Shown: piece after piece, positions 19,442 to 29,265 of the stretch | Layout of the letters: every line of letters begins with the position of its first letter | How positions within the stretch are numbered: the stretch's first letter is position 1 | Source of the DNA: an uncultured Actinomycetes bacterium | GTDB taxonomy: Bacteria; Actinomycetota; Actinomycetes; Actinomycetales; Microbacteriaceae | NCBI GenBank assembly: GCA_903920435.1 | Contig: CAIXMB010000098.1 | Span: 1 to 64,000, forward strand | Direction of reading: 5' to 3' | Length of the DNA: 64,000 nucleotides | The notes under the pieces: model-generated | Databases searched by the model: none | What the model was told of the DNA's origin: nothing | Seen by the model: the letters and a program-made list of their open reading frames with translations, nothing else | Program-made: the position numbers and the translations under genes

Positions 19442-20350
19442 TCAGTGAACGTACTCGAGAAGGTCGTAGCCGACGGTGCGCATGGCGTCGAGGACGCGCA
19501 TCCGTGCCGCAAGCCCGTCATCGTTGAACTGCACGGACACGGCGTACGACACGGCACGGCGACCGCCGCGCAGGGCGCCGGCCTCGGCTCGTACCCCGAT
19601 GTCGGTGCCCGTCTTGTTCACGAGGAGGGTCGCGTGGTCCGTACCCCGGTGCGAGAGGGGGTCGAGGCCGAACGCGCTCGCGACCATCGACAGGTCGCTG
19701 TTGAGCGAGAGCCAGCCCATGACGCGCTGGCTCGTGAGGGAGTCCACGATCTCGTTACGGGCGAGCGCGCCGAAGAGCCAGCTCAGCTCGGCGGTCGAAC
19801 CGACGGAGAGTTGCGGCGCGTCATCCGGCCCCCTGCTGTCGCGCACGAGGTCGAGGAGCGCGGTCCGCATGAGGCCGAGCGACTCGGTTCGGGCGCGCAC
19901 CGCGGCGAGGCCCACCTGGCGCAGCAGCACGTTGGTCGCGAGGTTGTCGCTCGTCGAGCCGACGAGGGTCGCGAGGTCGGCGACCGGCAGCGACGGCGCC
20001 TGCAGGTGCTGCCAGATGCCGGAGTCGCCGACGGCGTCGCGCGGCGTCTTGTCGAGGATGCCGAACCCCGAGAAGTCGCGCGAGGTCAGTCGTGCCGAGA
20101 CTTCGATGAGCAGGAGGATCTTGCCGATGCTCGCCGTAGGCAGCACGATGCGGTCGTCGATGGCGAGCAGCGTCTTGCCCGAGTTCAGGTCGACGGCGCT
20201 GGCCGAGACCTGGGCGCCCTCATAGGCGAGCCTTCCGAGCGCGGCAAAGGTGCTGGCGAAGTTCGCGACGTCGCCAGCACCAGCGTGACGGGCGGGCCTG
20301 GGGGCGCGCACCCGTTCGCTGCGTTCACGGATTCGGGCTGTTTCTACCAA
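19442..20350 (-). CDS. class A beta-lactamase-like serine hydrolase
   Basis: LPTASIGKILLLIEV (SxxK motif), LLVNKTGTD (KTG motif). Confidence 0.8.
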   Translation of the reverse strand: MVETARIRERSERVRAPRPARHAGAGDVANFASTFAALGRLAYEGAQVSASAVDLNSGKTLLAIDDRIVLPTASIGKILLLIEVSARLTSRDFSGFGILDKTPRDAVGDSGIWQHLQAPSLPVADLATLVGSTSDNLATNVLLRQVGLAAVRARTESLGLMRTALLDLVRDSRGPDDAPQLSVGSTAELSWLFGALARNEIVDSLTSQRVMGWLSLNSDLSMVASAFGLDPLSHRGTDHATLLVNKTGTDIGVRAEAGALRGGRRAVSYAVSVQFNDDGLAARMRVLDAMRTVGYDLLEYVH

Positions 20351-22311
20351 ATAGTGACGCGTTCTTTCGGGTCAAGCCAGAGAGAGTCAGTTTCGGTTAC
20401 GGCAAATGTCTCATAGAACTCGTCGATGTTGCGGACGATTTGGTTGCATCTGAACTCATTGGGCGAGTGCGGGTCGATCGAGATGAGACGGATGACCTCC
20501 TCATCCCGCGCTTTCAGCTGCCACGCCTGCGCCCACGACAGGAAGAACCGCTGTGCCCCGGTGAGCCCGTCGATCACGGGCGGCTCGGCGCCGGCGAGGG
20601 AGAGCAGGTACGCCTTCCACGCGATGCTCAGGCCGCCCAGGTCGCCGATGTTCTCGCCGATGGTGAGGGCGCCGTTGACGTGGTGGTCGGGCACCTGCGC
20701 CGGCGCGAGGGCGTCGTACTGCGCGATGAGCGACTTCGTGCGCTCCTCGAAGGCCGCGCGGTCGGCGGGCGTCCACCAGTCGGTGAGGCGGCCGTCGCCG
20801 TCGTACTTGGATCCCTGGTCGTCGAACCCGTGCCCGATCTCGTGCCCGATGACGGCGCCGATGGCGCCGTAGTTCGCCGCGGCATCCCTCGTCTCGTCGA
20901 AGAACGGGAACTGCAGGATGGCCGCGGGGAACACGATCTCGTTGAAGCCCGGGTTGTAGTACGCGTTGATCGTCTGCGGGGTCATGAACCACTCGTCGCG
21001 GTCCAACGGCTTGCCGATCTTGCCGAGCTCGCGCTGGAACTCGTACTCGCTCGTCGCGCGCACGTTGCCGATCAGGTCGGTCGCGTCGATCGACAGCGAC
21101 GAGTAGTCGCGCCACTTCACCGGGTAGCCGATCTTGGGCGTGAACTTGTCGAGCTTGTCGAGCGCCCGCGTCTTGGTGTCTGCCGTCATCCAGTCGAGGG
21201 CGATGATCGACTGGCGGTAGGCCTCGACGAGGTTCGCAACGAGCACGTCCATCGCGGTCTTCGCCGCGTCGGGGAAGTGGCGTTCGACGTAGATGCGGCC
21301 GACGGCCTCGCCGAGCGCACCCTCGACGAGCGAGACGCCGCGCTTCCAGCGGGCGCGCAGCTCGGGCGTGCCCGTGAGGGTCTTGCCGTAGAAGTCGAAG
21401 TTCGCGTCCACGAAGTCCTGCGAGAGGTACGCGGCGTTCGAGCGGATGACCTGCCAGGCCAGCCAGTCCTTCCACGACTGAAGGTTTGCCTCCTGGAGCA
21501 CGGACTCGAGGCCCGTCATGAAGGTGGGCTGGCGCACGACGACCTCGGCGAACGACTTGTCGGGCACACCGAGGGCGTTCAGCCAGATGTCGAGGTCGAC
21601 GTCGCCCACGAGGGCGTTCGCGGCAGACCACGCCATGGGGTTGTAGGTCTTCTCGCTGTCGCGCGTCGCGACGTTGTCCCAGTGGTGCGAGGCGATCTGG
21701 GTCTCGAGGGCGACGATCCGGGCGGCACGAGCAGCGGCATCGTCGAGACCGGCGAGGGTGAGCATCCGTTCCAGGTACGCGACGTACTTCTCACGGATGT
21801 CGGCGAACTTCTCCTCGCGGTAGTACGACTCGTCCGGCAGGCCGAGCCCGCCCTGCTCGACGAAGACGAGGTAGCGCTCGGGCTCGCCCGGGTCGTTGTC
21901 GACGAAGAGCTGGAAGAATCCGCTCGCCCCGCCGCGCTCCAGGCGACCCAGGGTCTCCAGCAGCGAGTCGATCGAGGTGACGGCTGCAGCTTCGGCGAGC
22001 GCCGGCTGAATGGGCTGCGCGCCGAGCGCGTTGACGCGGGCCTCATCGAGGAAGCTCGCGTACAGATCCCCGACCTTGCGGCCCTCGGTGCCGGGCGCCG
22101 CGGACTGCGACTCGATGATGATGTCGCGAACCGCCTTCTCCGCCTCCTCCGCGAGGAGGTAGAACGAGCCGTAGCGGGCCTTGTCACTCGGGATCTCGGT
22201 GCGGGCTATCCACTTGCCATTGACGTGGCGGAACAGGTCGTCCTGAGGGCGGATGGCGGAGTCGAGCTCCTCCTGGTCGATACCTGACGAGAGGGAACTA
22301 TCGAGACTCAT
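20344..22311 (-). CDS. M13-family metallopeptidase
   Basis: AVIGHEIGHGFDDQGSKYDGDGRL; NAYYNPGFNEIVFPAAILQFPFF. Confidence 0.95.
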   Translation of the reverse strand: MSLDSSLSSGIDQEELDSAIRPQDDLFRHVNGKWIARTEIPSDKARYGSFYLLAEEAEKAVRDIIIESQSAAPGTEGRKVGDLYASFLDEARVNALGAQPIQPALAEAAAVTSIDSLLETLGRLERGGASGFFQLFVDNDPGEPERYLVFVEQGGLGLPDESYYREEKFADIREKYVAYLERMLTLAGLDDAAARAARIVALETQIASHHWDNVATRDSEKTYNPMAWSAANALVGDVDLDIWLNALGVPDKSFAEVVVRQPTFMTGLESVLQEANLQSWKDWLAWQVIRSNAAYLSQDFVDANFDFYGKTLTGTPELRARWKRGVSLVEGALGEAVGRIYVERHFPDAAKTAMDVLVANLVEAYRQSIIALDWMTADTKTRALDKLDKFTPKIGYPVKWRDYSSLSIDATDLIGNVRATSEYEFQRELGKIGKPLDRDEWFMTPQTINAYYNPGFNEIVFPAAILQFPFFDETRDAAANYGAIGAVIGHEIGHGFDDQGSKYDGDGRLTDWWTPADRAAFEERTKSLIAQYDALAPAQVPDHHVNGALTIGENIGDLGGLSIAWKAYLLSLAGAEPPVIDGLTGAQRFFLSWAQAWQLKARDEEVIRLISIDPHSPNEFRCNQIVRNIDEFYETFAVTETDSLWLDPKERVTIW

Positions 22312-22320
22312 GCCGAAAGC

Positions 22321-22779
22321 CTAGTTCGGGCGACTACCCCGCATGGCGTTCCACTCGTCGAGTACCTGCGGCAGTCGCGCCTGCAGGAACTCGAAGAAGG
22401 CCGCCATCTCGTCCATCTGCGCCGAACCGCGCGGTCCGAGCGTCGCCGACGCCCTGCGCGCGAGGTCGACGATGACCCCGTAGAGCTCGTTCTTGCCGAT
22501 CGAGACGGTGTACCACGGATGCTCCGGCAGCTCGTAGACGTAGCGGCGGCTGCCCGGCAGAACGTGACGGCGGACCATGCCGATCGTCGTGAGGTAGCGC
22601 ACCGCCCCCGAGATCGCCGCGGGACTCGACTGCGTGCGCTCGGCGAGCGCCTCCGCGGTGAGCTCGCCCTCCTCGCTCGTCATGAGCGTCATGAGCACGC
22701 TTGCCGGCAGGCGCGGGAAGCCGTTGGCGGCGAGCGCGCTCACCGCCTGCGCGACGGGGTCGTCTTTCAGTGCGCTCAT
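22321..22779 (-). CDS. GbsR/MarR-family transcriptional regulator
   Basis: Winged helix LTAEALAERTQSSPAAISGAVRYLTTIGMVRR; same operon as the ABC exporter. Confidence 0.85.
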   Translation of the reverse strand: MSALKDDPVAQAVSALAANGFPRLPASVLMTLMTSEEGELTAEALAERTQSSPAAISGAVRYLTTIGMVRRHVLPGSRRYVYELPEHPWYTVSIGKNELYGVIVDLARRASATLGPRGSAQMDEMAAFFEFLQARLPQVLDEWNAMRGSRPN

Positions 22780-24377
22780 GCAGTCAATTGTCGCCTGCGG
22801 AGGGCAAGTACCGAGATCGCCACGACTACGACCGAGACGGCGGTGACCACGAGCGCCGGACCCCAGTCGGCGTCAGCGCCGGGCACCTGAGGCGTGTGGG
22901 CGAACGGGCTCGCGTCGCGCACGGCGTCGGGCAGCCCCACGAGCGCGCCGAACTGGCCGACGAACGCGCCGAGCGACACGAGACCCCATCCGGCGGCGAC
23001 GGTGAGGCGCGGCAGTACAGCGAAGACGAGCGCCGTGACGGCGGTGAAGGCGAACGCCGCCGGCAGCTGGGCGACACCGGCAGCCAGGCTCGACCCGAAC
23101 CGGTCGGGGTCGCCCGCCGCGACGAACGACAGGCCGGCGCCGAGCCCAGCGGCGAGCGCGACCGCCGCAGCCGACACGAGCGCGACGAGCACGTAACCGA
23201 GGAGCCACCCGGCGCGGGTCACCGGCGCCGCGAGCACGAGCTCGGCGCGGCCGTCGGCCTCCTCACCGCGGGCCCGGATGACCGCCTGCGCGCCCGCAAA
23301 CGCGGCGAGGATCCCGGCGACCCCCACGACCGCGATGACGAGCATGTCGGTGAGCTGCCCCTTCCCACCCGGTATGAACAGCTCGAGGATGCGCTGGAGT
23401 TGGGCGCTCAGGTCGCCCGCACTCACGATGCTGCCCGACAGCGTGCCCGCGAGGGACCCGAGGACGAGACCGCCCACCGCCCAGCCGACGACGCTCGGCC
23501 ACTGCAGGCGCCAGGCGAGGCCGATGCTCGAGGTGATGCGGCCCTCGGCGCGGCCGCTGCGCTCGCGCAGCACGCTCGACCCGAGGTCGCGCCGCGACTG
23601 CGCGGCGAGCGCGGCGGCAGCGCTGACGACGGCGAGGGCAACCGACAGGAGCAGGGGTGCGAGATCCGCACGCGTGAACGCGAAGACGTGCTGGCCCCAG
23701 CCGATGGGCGAGAGCCAGCTCGGCCACGCGCTCGTGACCGTGATCGCGTCGGGGTCGGGCGTGCCCGTGGCATCCCCGACCGCCCGCAGCACGAAAGCGA
23801 CGCCGACGAGCGCCGCGGAGGTGCCGTTCGCCCCGCGGGACGTGGGGGCGAGCTGCGCGACCACCGCCGCGACACCGACGAACGCGAGACCGGTGGCGCC
23901 GGTGGCGAGACCCGCTGCCCACGACCCCTGAGCCGGAAGCCCACCGCCCTGCAGTCCCAGCGCGACCAGCACCGCCAGCGCCGCGTTGGCGAGCACGCCC
24001 CACGCGAGAGTCGCCGCGAGCGGAGCCGCCCTGCCGACGGCGGTCGCGCCCACGAGCTCGAGCCGACCGCGCTCCTCGTCGGCGCGGGAGTGCCGCGTGA
24101 CGAGGAACGTGCTCATGAGCGCGGCCATGATCGCGAGATAGCAGAACACCTGGAAGTAGACGTAGGCCCCGAGGGTCGCGCCGTCGGGGAGGCCGCGGAG
24201 GGCGAGGAGCGAAGGCGTCACGACCGCGATCTGCAGCACGGCACCGCGATCGGCGTCCGTCGGGAACTCGGTCTGCACGCCCGCCGCCCCCGCGTAGGCG
24301 AGCAGTGCCGTGGCGGCCACCCACACCGGCACGATCACGCGGTCCCGACGGGCACGCGCGAGGAGGAGGAGCAGCAT
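22776..24377 (-). CDS. ABC exporter permease (large two-module type)
   Basis: About 530 aa, multiple TM segments; overlaps ATPase stop. Confidence 0.85.
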   Translation of the reverse strand: MLLLLLARARRDRVIVPVWVAATALLAYAGAAGVQTEFPTDADRGAVLQIAVVTPSLLALRGLPDGATLGAYVYFQVFCYLAIMAALMSTFLVTRHSRADEERGRLELVGATAVGRAAPLAATLAWGVLANAALAVLVALGLQGGGLPAQGSWAAGLATGATGLAFVGVAAVVAQLAPTSRGANGTSAALVGVAFVLRAVGDATGTPDPDAITVTSAWPSWLSPIGWGQHVFAFTRADLAPLLLSVALAVVSAAAALAAQSRRDLGSSVLRERSGRAEGRITSSIGLAWRLQWPSVVGWAVGGLVLGSLAGTLSGSIVSAGDLSAQLQRILELFIPGGKGQLTDMLVIAVVGVAGILAAFAGAQAVIRARGEEADGRAELVLAAPVTRAGWLLGYVLVALVSAAAVALAAGLGAGLSFVAAGDPDRFGSSLAAGVAQLPAAFAFTAVTALVFAVLPRLTVAAGWGLVSLGAFVGQFGALVGLPDAVRDASPFAHTPQVPGADADWGPALVVTAVSVVVVAISVLALRRRQLTA

Positions 24378-25264
24378 CACTGCTCCTCGCCGTAGTGGCG
24401 CAGGAAGAGCTCCTCGAGCGACGGGGGTGTGACTGTGAGGGAGTGCACGGGGCGCTTCGTGAGCTGCGCGAGGGCGGCGGCCGTGGCATCCGTCTCGACG
24501 TCGAACAGCAGGGCGTCGCCGTCGCGGCGCACGTGCAGCACGCCCGGGATCGACTCGAAGGCGTCGACGGGCGCGTCGGTGACCGCGCGCACGGCGTTGC
24601 TGGTGAGGTGCCGGAGGTCGGCTAGCGTGCCGCGCTCGACCGCCTTCCCCGCCCGGATGATCGTGACGCGGTCGCACAGCTCCTCGACCTCGCTCAGGAT
24701 GTGGCTCGAGAGCAGCACCGTCGCGCCCTCCGCCGTGACGCGCTTCACCTGAGCGCGGAAGACCGCCTCCATCACCGGGTCGAGTCCGCTCGTGGGCTCG
24801 TCGAGCACATAGACGGATGCCCGGCGCGCGAACGCCGCGACGAGGGCGACCTTCTGCCGATTGCCCTTCGAGTAGCTGCGGCCCTTCTTGCGCACGTCGA
24901 GCTCGAAGTCGTCGATGAGCCGCGCCCGCAGCTGCCTGTCGGCCCCGCCACGGAGGCCCGTGAGCAGGTCGATCGTCTCGCCACCGGAGAGGTTGGGCCA
25001 CAGGCTCACATCGCCCGGGACGTACGCGAGCTCCCGATGGATCGCCACGGCGCTCGACCACGGGTTCTTGCCGAGCACGGCCACGTCGCCCCCGCTCGCG
25101 CGCATGAGGCCCAGGAGCACCCTGATGGTCGTGGACTTGCCCGCGCCGTTCGGCCCGAGGAAGCCGTGCACCTCGCCAGCGTCGACCGACAGGTCGAGCC
25201 CGTCGAGGGCGTGCACACTACCGAAGTTCTTGCGGAGGCCCGTGGCCTCGATCACTGCTGCCAT
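24377..25264 (-). CDS. ABC transporter ATP-binding protein
   Basis: GPNGAGKSTTIRVLLG Walker A, VYVLDEPTSGLDP Walker B. Confidence 0.95.
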   Translation of the reverse strand: MAAVIEATGLRKNFGSVHALDGLDLSVDAGEVHGFLGPNGAGKSTTIRVLLGLMRASGGDVAVLGKNPWSSAVAIHRELAYVPGDVSLWPNLSGGETIDLLTGLRGGADRQLRARLIDDFELDVRKKGRSYSKGNRQKVALVAAFARRASVYVLDEPTSGLDPVMEAVFRAQVKRVTAEGATVLLSSHILSEVEELCDRVTIIRAGKAVERGTLADLRHLTSNAVRAVTDAPVDAFESIPGVLHVRRDGDALLFDVETDATAAALAQLTKRPVHSLTVTPPSLEELFLRHYGEEQ

Positions 25265-25302
25265 GAGCGCGATGCTACGCCCGATTCATAATTTTGTGAA
25301 TG

Positions 25303-26385
25303 TTATGAAATTGCCGGGCCGGTCGTGTTGCCCACCCGGAACTCGCTCGTGAACGCGCGCGGCGCCGGGGTCTGCCCGGCGAGCAACTCCACGATCGCCG
25401 ACCCGGCCGCGCGGCCCTTCTCGACCGCGGGCTGCACGAGGGTCGTGAGCTCGTACGGGGCCGCGCCCTCGATGCGCACGCCGTCGAAGCCGACGACGCT
25501 CAACTCCTCGGGCACCCGGATGCCCCGCTCCTGGGCCGCGCGGATCACCCCGAGCGCGAGCAGGTCGCTCTGGGCGATGACCGCGGTGGGGGCATCCCCC
25601 GAGCCGAGCAGCTCCCGCCCGGCGATGAGCCCCTCCTCGACGGAACTCCCGGCCGCGACCACGCCGCCGATGGCGGGGAAGACGTCGCGCGCCCCGCGGA
25701 TCCGCTCGCGCGAGGTGAACGCCGTGGAGGCGGCGATGCGCTCCTCGGTGAGTGCGCCCCGGGGGTGCGTGGGCTCGAGCGGGAGGGTCACCAGGGCCAC
25801 GCGGGTGTGGCCGAGCTCGTGGAGGTGGCGGGCGGCGCGGGCCGTGGCATCCCTGTTGTCGAGGTCCACGGCGAGCACGTCGACCATGGGCTCCGCCTCG
25901 ATCGCGACGACGGGGATGCCGCGCTGGTGCAGGGCCACAACCGATCTGTCGAGCTGCGTGCTGCAGCCGACGAGCACGACGGCATCCATGGGTGCGAGCG
26001 AGAGCTCGGGCCCGCCGCTGCCCGGCTCGGTGAGGAGCAGGAGCCCCAGCCCGGCGGTGCCGAGCTCGTCAGCCAGTCCGTCGAGCATGGCGACGTTCAT
26101 CGGATCGCGGAATGCCTCGCGCAGGCGATCCTCCATGACGACGCCGACGATGCCCGAGCGGCCGCGCCGCAGCGATTGCGCGCGCGGGTCGGGCCCGCCG
26201 TAGTTGAGCTGCTCGGCCGCCGCGAGGACCTTGGCGCGCGTCGCGTCGGAGACGGGGCCGGCGCCGCTGAACGCGAGCGAGGCCGTGGACGCCGAGACTC
26301 CCGCGAGCGCGGCGACGGCGGCGAGATTGGGTCTCGCGGCGCTGTTCTTGCCGCCTGCACGCGTGGCGCTTGCTCCGGCCTCCAT
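25303..26385 (-). CDS. LacI-family transcriptional regulator
   Basis: NLAAVAALAGVSASTASLAFSGAGPVSDATRAKVLAAAEQLNYGG; ATG at 26385. Confidence 0.93.
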   Translation of the reverse strand: MEAGASATRAGGKNSAARPNLAAVAALAGVSASTASLAFSGAGPVSDATRAKVLAAAEQLNYGGPDPRAQSLRRGRSGIVGVVMEDRLREAFRDPMNVAMLDGLADELGTAGLGLLLLTEPGSGGPELSLAPMDAVVLVGCSTQLDRSVVALHQRGIPVVAIEAEPMVDVLAVDLDNRDATARAARHLHELGHTRVALVTLPLEPTHPRGALTEERIAASTAFTSRERIRGARDVFPAIGGVVAAGSSVEEGLIAGRELLGSGDAPTAVIAQSDLLALGVIRAAQERGIRVPEELSVVGFDGVRIEGAAPYELTTLVQPAVEKGRAAGSAIVELLAGQTPAPRAFTSEFRVGNTTGPAIS

Positions 26386-26400
26386 GGCGTTGTAGCTTAG

Positions 26401-26428
26401 TCGAATCGAATCGATCGAATCGATTCGA
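26401..26428. promoter_or_regulatory. candidate LacI operator; perfect 14-bp palindrome TCGAATCGATTCGA (26415-26428) next to TCGAA direct repeats
   Basis: Located between divergent LacI and MFS genes, with central CG. Confidence 0.65.
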
Positions 26429-26445
26429 GAACGACTGGGAGAAGC

Positions 26446-27702
26446 ATGAGCAACACCACCGCCGCACTGACGCGGCCGCAGATCGTCGCCTGGCGCAACG
26501 CCGTCTTCGCGATCTTCGTGCTGCCCGGAATCGCGATCTCGAGCTGGGTGGCCCGCCTCCCCGCCGCGCGCGACGCGCTCGAGGTCGGGCCGGCCCAGGT
26601 CGGCTTCCTCATCTTCGGCATCGCCGCCGGCTCGATCGTGGGCCTCCTCGCCTCGAGCCACATCGTCGCGCGCTTCGGCGCACGGGCGACGATCGCGGGC
26701 GGCATGATCGCCAACGCGCTCGGCCTCGCGATCGCCGGCTTCGGCGCGACCTTCGGCCCCAGCTTCGCCGTGGCCTTCGCCGGCCTCTTGGTCTTCGGCG
26801 CGGCGGCAGGCTGCACGGATGTCGCGATGAACATCTCCGGTGCGGCGAACGAGCGCGCCCTCGGTCGGGCGATCATGCCCGTCTTCCACGCGTTCTTCAG
26901 CTTCGGAACGATGATCGGTGCGGGCCTCGGCGCCCTCGCCGAGGCGCTCGGCGTGCCCATCGCCCTGCACCTCGGCCTCATCGCCGTCATCATGATCGTC
27001 GGCACGCTGGTGACGCGACCGTTCGTGCAGGACGAGCACGTGCTCGGCGACGACGGCGAGCCCGTGCCTGACGACGACCACTCCAAGACCTGGCGCGGGC
27101 GCCTCGCCATCTGGAAAGACCCGCGCACGATCCTCATCGGCGTGCTCGTGCTCGGGGCGGCGTTCGCCGAGGGCTCGGCCAACGACTGGCTCGCAATCGC
27201 CATGGTCGACGGCCACGGCGTCTCCAACGCCACCGGCGCCCTCGTCTTCGGAATCTTCGTCACGGCGATGACGGTGGGCCGCCTCACCGGCGTCTTCCTG
27301 CTCGACAAGTTCGGTCGCGTGCCCGTGCTGCGGGGCTCGTTCCTGCTCGCGTCGGCCGGCCTTCTCGTCGTCATCTTCGTGCCGAACCCCTACATCGCCA
27401 TGGGCGGCGCCGTGCTCTGGGGCCTCGGCTCCGCGCTCGGGTTCCCCGTGGGCATGTCGGCCGCGGCCGACGACCCGCGCACCGCCGCCGCACGCGTGAG
27501 CGCGGTCGCGACGATCGGCTACTTCGCGTTCCTCGTGGGCCCGCCCGTGATCGGTCTCATCGGCGAGCACACGGGGGTGCTCCGTGCCCTGCTCGTGGTG
27601 CTCGTGCTGTGCGCCGTAGGCGCCATCGTGGCGGGCGGGGCTCGCGAGCCGAAACTGCGGGCCGCGGCATCCGTCGACACCTTCGCCGACCCGCAGTCGT
27701 AA
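26446..27702 (+). CDS. MFS transporter
   Basis: 12 TM-type sequence; GLGSALGFPVGMSAAADDP motif. Confidence 0.9.
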   Translation: MSNTTAALTRPQIVAWRNAVFAIFVLPGIAISSWVARLPAARDALEVGPAQVGFLIFGIAAGSIVGLLASSHIVARFGARATIAGGMIANALGLAIAGFGATFGPSFAVAFAGLLVFGAAAGCTDVAMNISGAANERALGRAIMPVFHAFFSFGTMIGAGLGALAEALGVPIALHLGLIAVIMIVGTLVTRPFVQDEHVLGDDGEPVPDDDHSKTWRGRLAIWKDPRTILIGVLVLGAAFAEGSANDWLAIAMVDGHGVSNATGALVFGIFVTAMTVGRLTGVFLLDKFGRVPVLRGSFLLASAGLLVVIFVPNPYIAMGGAVLWGLGSALGFPVGMSAAADDPRTAAARVSAVATIGYFAFLVGPPVIGLIGEHTGVLRALLVVLVLCAVGAIVAGGAREPKLRAAASVDTFADPQS

Positions 27703-27711
27703 TCTGAACGG

Positions 27712-28104
27712 ATGCTCGTAGACAACGCCGCCCTTCGCGAGGCGATGGCGCGAGGGGCATCGAGCGACGAGCTGTTCGCGCTGCTCGGTGAGGGCGACCT
27801 CCTGCTCGACATCACCGGATCGTCGATCGAGCACACGACCGTCGAGGGCGGGCCCGCGATCGCCGCCGGTTCCACGTTCCGCGTGCACGAGGCGGAGCGC
27901 GACGACGGGTCGCGCATCCTGTTCGCGTTCACGCGGCAGGAGGAGGTGATCCGGATGCACGCCGAGACCCCGAACGACGTGCAGACCCTGGGCCAGCCCG
28001 CATCCGGACTGCTCGAGTTCGCCGCCTCCCAGGGCTACCGCTGGCTGTACCTCGACCCGGAGAGTCCCGCGACCGCCGCACTCGACCTCGCGCGCCGAGG
28101 ATGA
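27712..28104 (+). CDS. SseB-like small protein
   Basis: FAFTRQEEVIRMHAETPNDVQTLGQPASGLLEFAASQGYRWLYLDP. Confidence 0.55.
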   Translation: MLVDNAALREAMARGASSDELFALLGEGDLLLDITGSSIEHTTVEGGPAIAAGSTFRVHEAERDDGSRILFAFTRQEEVIRMHAETPNDVQTLGQPASGLLEFAASQGYRWLYLDPESPATAALDLARRG

Positions 28105-29255
28105 CTCGCTGGCGCGCCGCGGTGGTGCTGCTGTTCCTGTTCAACGGGATCGGCACGGGCACGTGGGCGTCGCGCACCCCGGCCATCGCCGACGGGCTCG
28201 GGATCGGCGTCATCCACATGGGCGGGCTCATCACGGGCATGCCAGTCGGGTCGATCATTGCGATCCTGGTGTCGAGCCACGTGCTGCACGCGCTCAAGGT
28301 GCGCTGGACGATGCGGATGTCCCTGCTCATCTCGGCGCTCGGGCTCGCCACCGTCGGCATCGCCGCGGGCATGCTCGGCAGCTACGCCCTGTGCTTCGCC
28401 GCTTTCGTCGTCTACGGCTTCGGCAACTCGCTGTCGAACATCTCGCTCAACGTCGAAGCCGCCGAGATCGATCGGGCGGGTGCGCGCACGCTCCTGCCCC
28501 TCTTCCACGCGACCTGGTCGATCGGCACGTTCGCGGGGTCGGGCCTCGGCGCCCTCGCGACTCTCGGCGGGCTCGTGCTGCCCGCGCATCTCGGACTCGC
28601 CGCCGCCCTCCTGCTCGCGGGCGCCGGCCTCTTCGTCTCGCTCTTCCCCGCCGTGGACGTCGACGCCCCCCGGCACGCGCCCACGACCTTCGCGGAGCGC
28701 ACGAAGGTGTGGGTGGAGCCGCGCACGCTCCTCATCGGCGTCATGGTGCTCGGGGCCGCCTTCACCGAGGGGACCGCGACCAACTGGCTCGCGCTATCGC
28801 TCTTCCAGGAGCGCGCGTTCACGGCGAGCGCCGGCGCGGCCTTCCTCGCAGTGTTCACGGGAGCGATGACGATCGGGCGCTTCGTCGGGGGCCCGATCGT
28901 GGATCGCATCGGGCGGGTGGCGACTCTGCGCGCCTGCTTCGCCCTGGCGGCCGCGGGGGTACTCGTCGTGGTGCTCGTTCCGTCGCCCGTCGCTATCTTC
29001 GTGGGGGTCGTGCTGTGGGGGCTCGGTGCGAGCCTCGGCTACCCGCTCGGCATCTCCGCCGCTGCGGACAACCCAGTGAACTCGGCCGCGCGGGTGAGCG
29101 CCGTCGCCGCCCTCGCCTCGATCGCGTTCCTCTCCGGCCCGTCGATCATCGGTCTGCTCGGCGAGCACGTCGGGCTGCTCGGGGCGTTCCTCTTCGTGGT
29201 GGGGCTACTGGTCGTCGCGCTGTCGGTGTCCAGTGCCGCGAGGCGCCCCGCATAG
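28101..29255 (+). CDS. MFS transporter, paralogue of 26446-27702
   Basis: [30 protein letters not shown] resembles the upstream MFS protein. Confidence 0.9.
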   Translation: MTRWRAAVVLLFLFNGIGTGTWASRTPAIADGLGIGVIHMGGLITGMPVGSIIAILVSSHVLHALKVRWTMRMSLLISALGLATVGIAAGMLGSYALCFAAFVVYGFGNSLSNISLNVEAAEIDRAGARTLLPLFHATWSIGTFAGSGLGALATLGGLVLPAHLGLAAALLLAGAGLFVSLFPAVDVDAPRHAPTTFAERTKVWVEPRTLLIGVMVLGAAFTEGTATNWLALSLFQERAFTASAGAAFLAVFTGAMTIGRFVGGPIVDRIGRVATLRACFALAAAGVLVVVLVPSPVAIFVGVVLWGLGASLGYPLGISAAADNPVNSAARVSAVAALASIAFLSGPSIIGLLGEHVGLLGAFLFVVGLLVVALSVSSAARRPA

Positions 29256-29265
29256 ACTCGACGCC

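Noticed and set aside
20440-22287. 615-aa + strand ORF opposite the M13 peptidase
   Set aside because: Shadow ORF; M13 HExxH motif is on the - strand
26386-27960. N-terminal extension of the 885-aa - strand LacI ORF
   Set aside because: Antisense to the MFS gene; LacI HTH begins at ATG 26385
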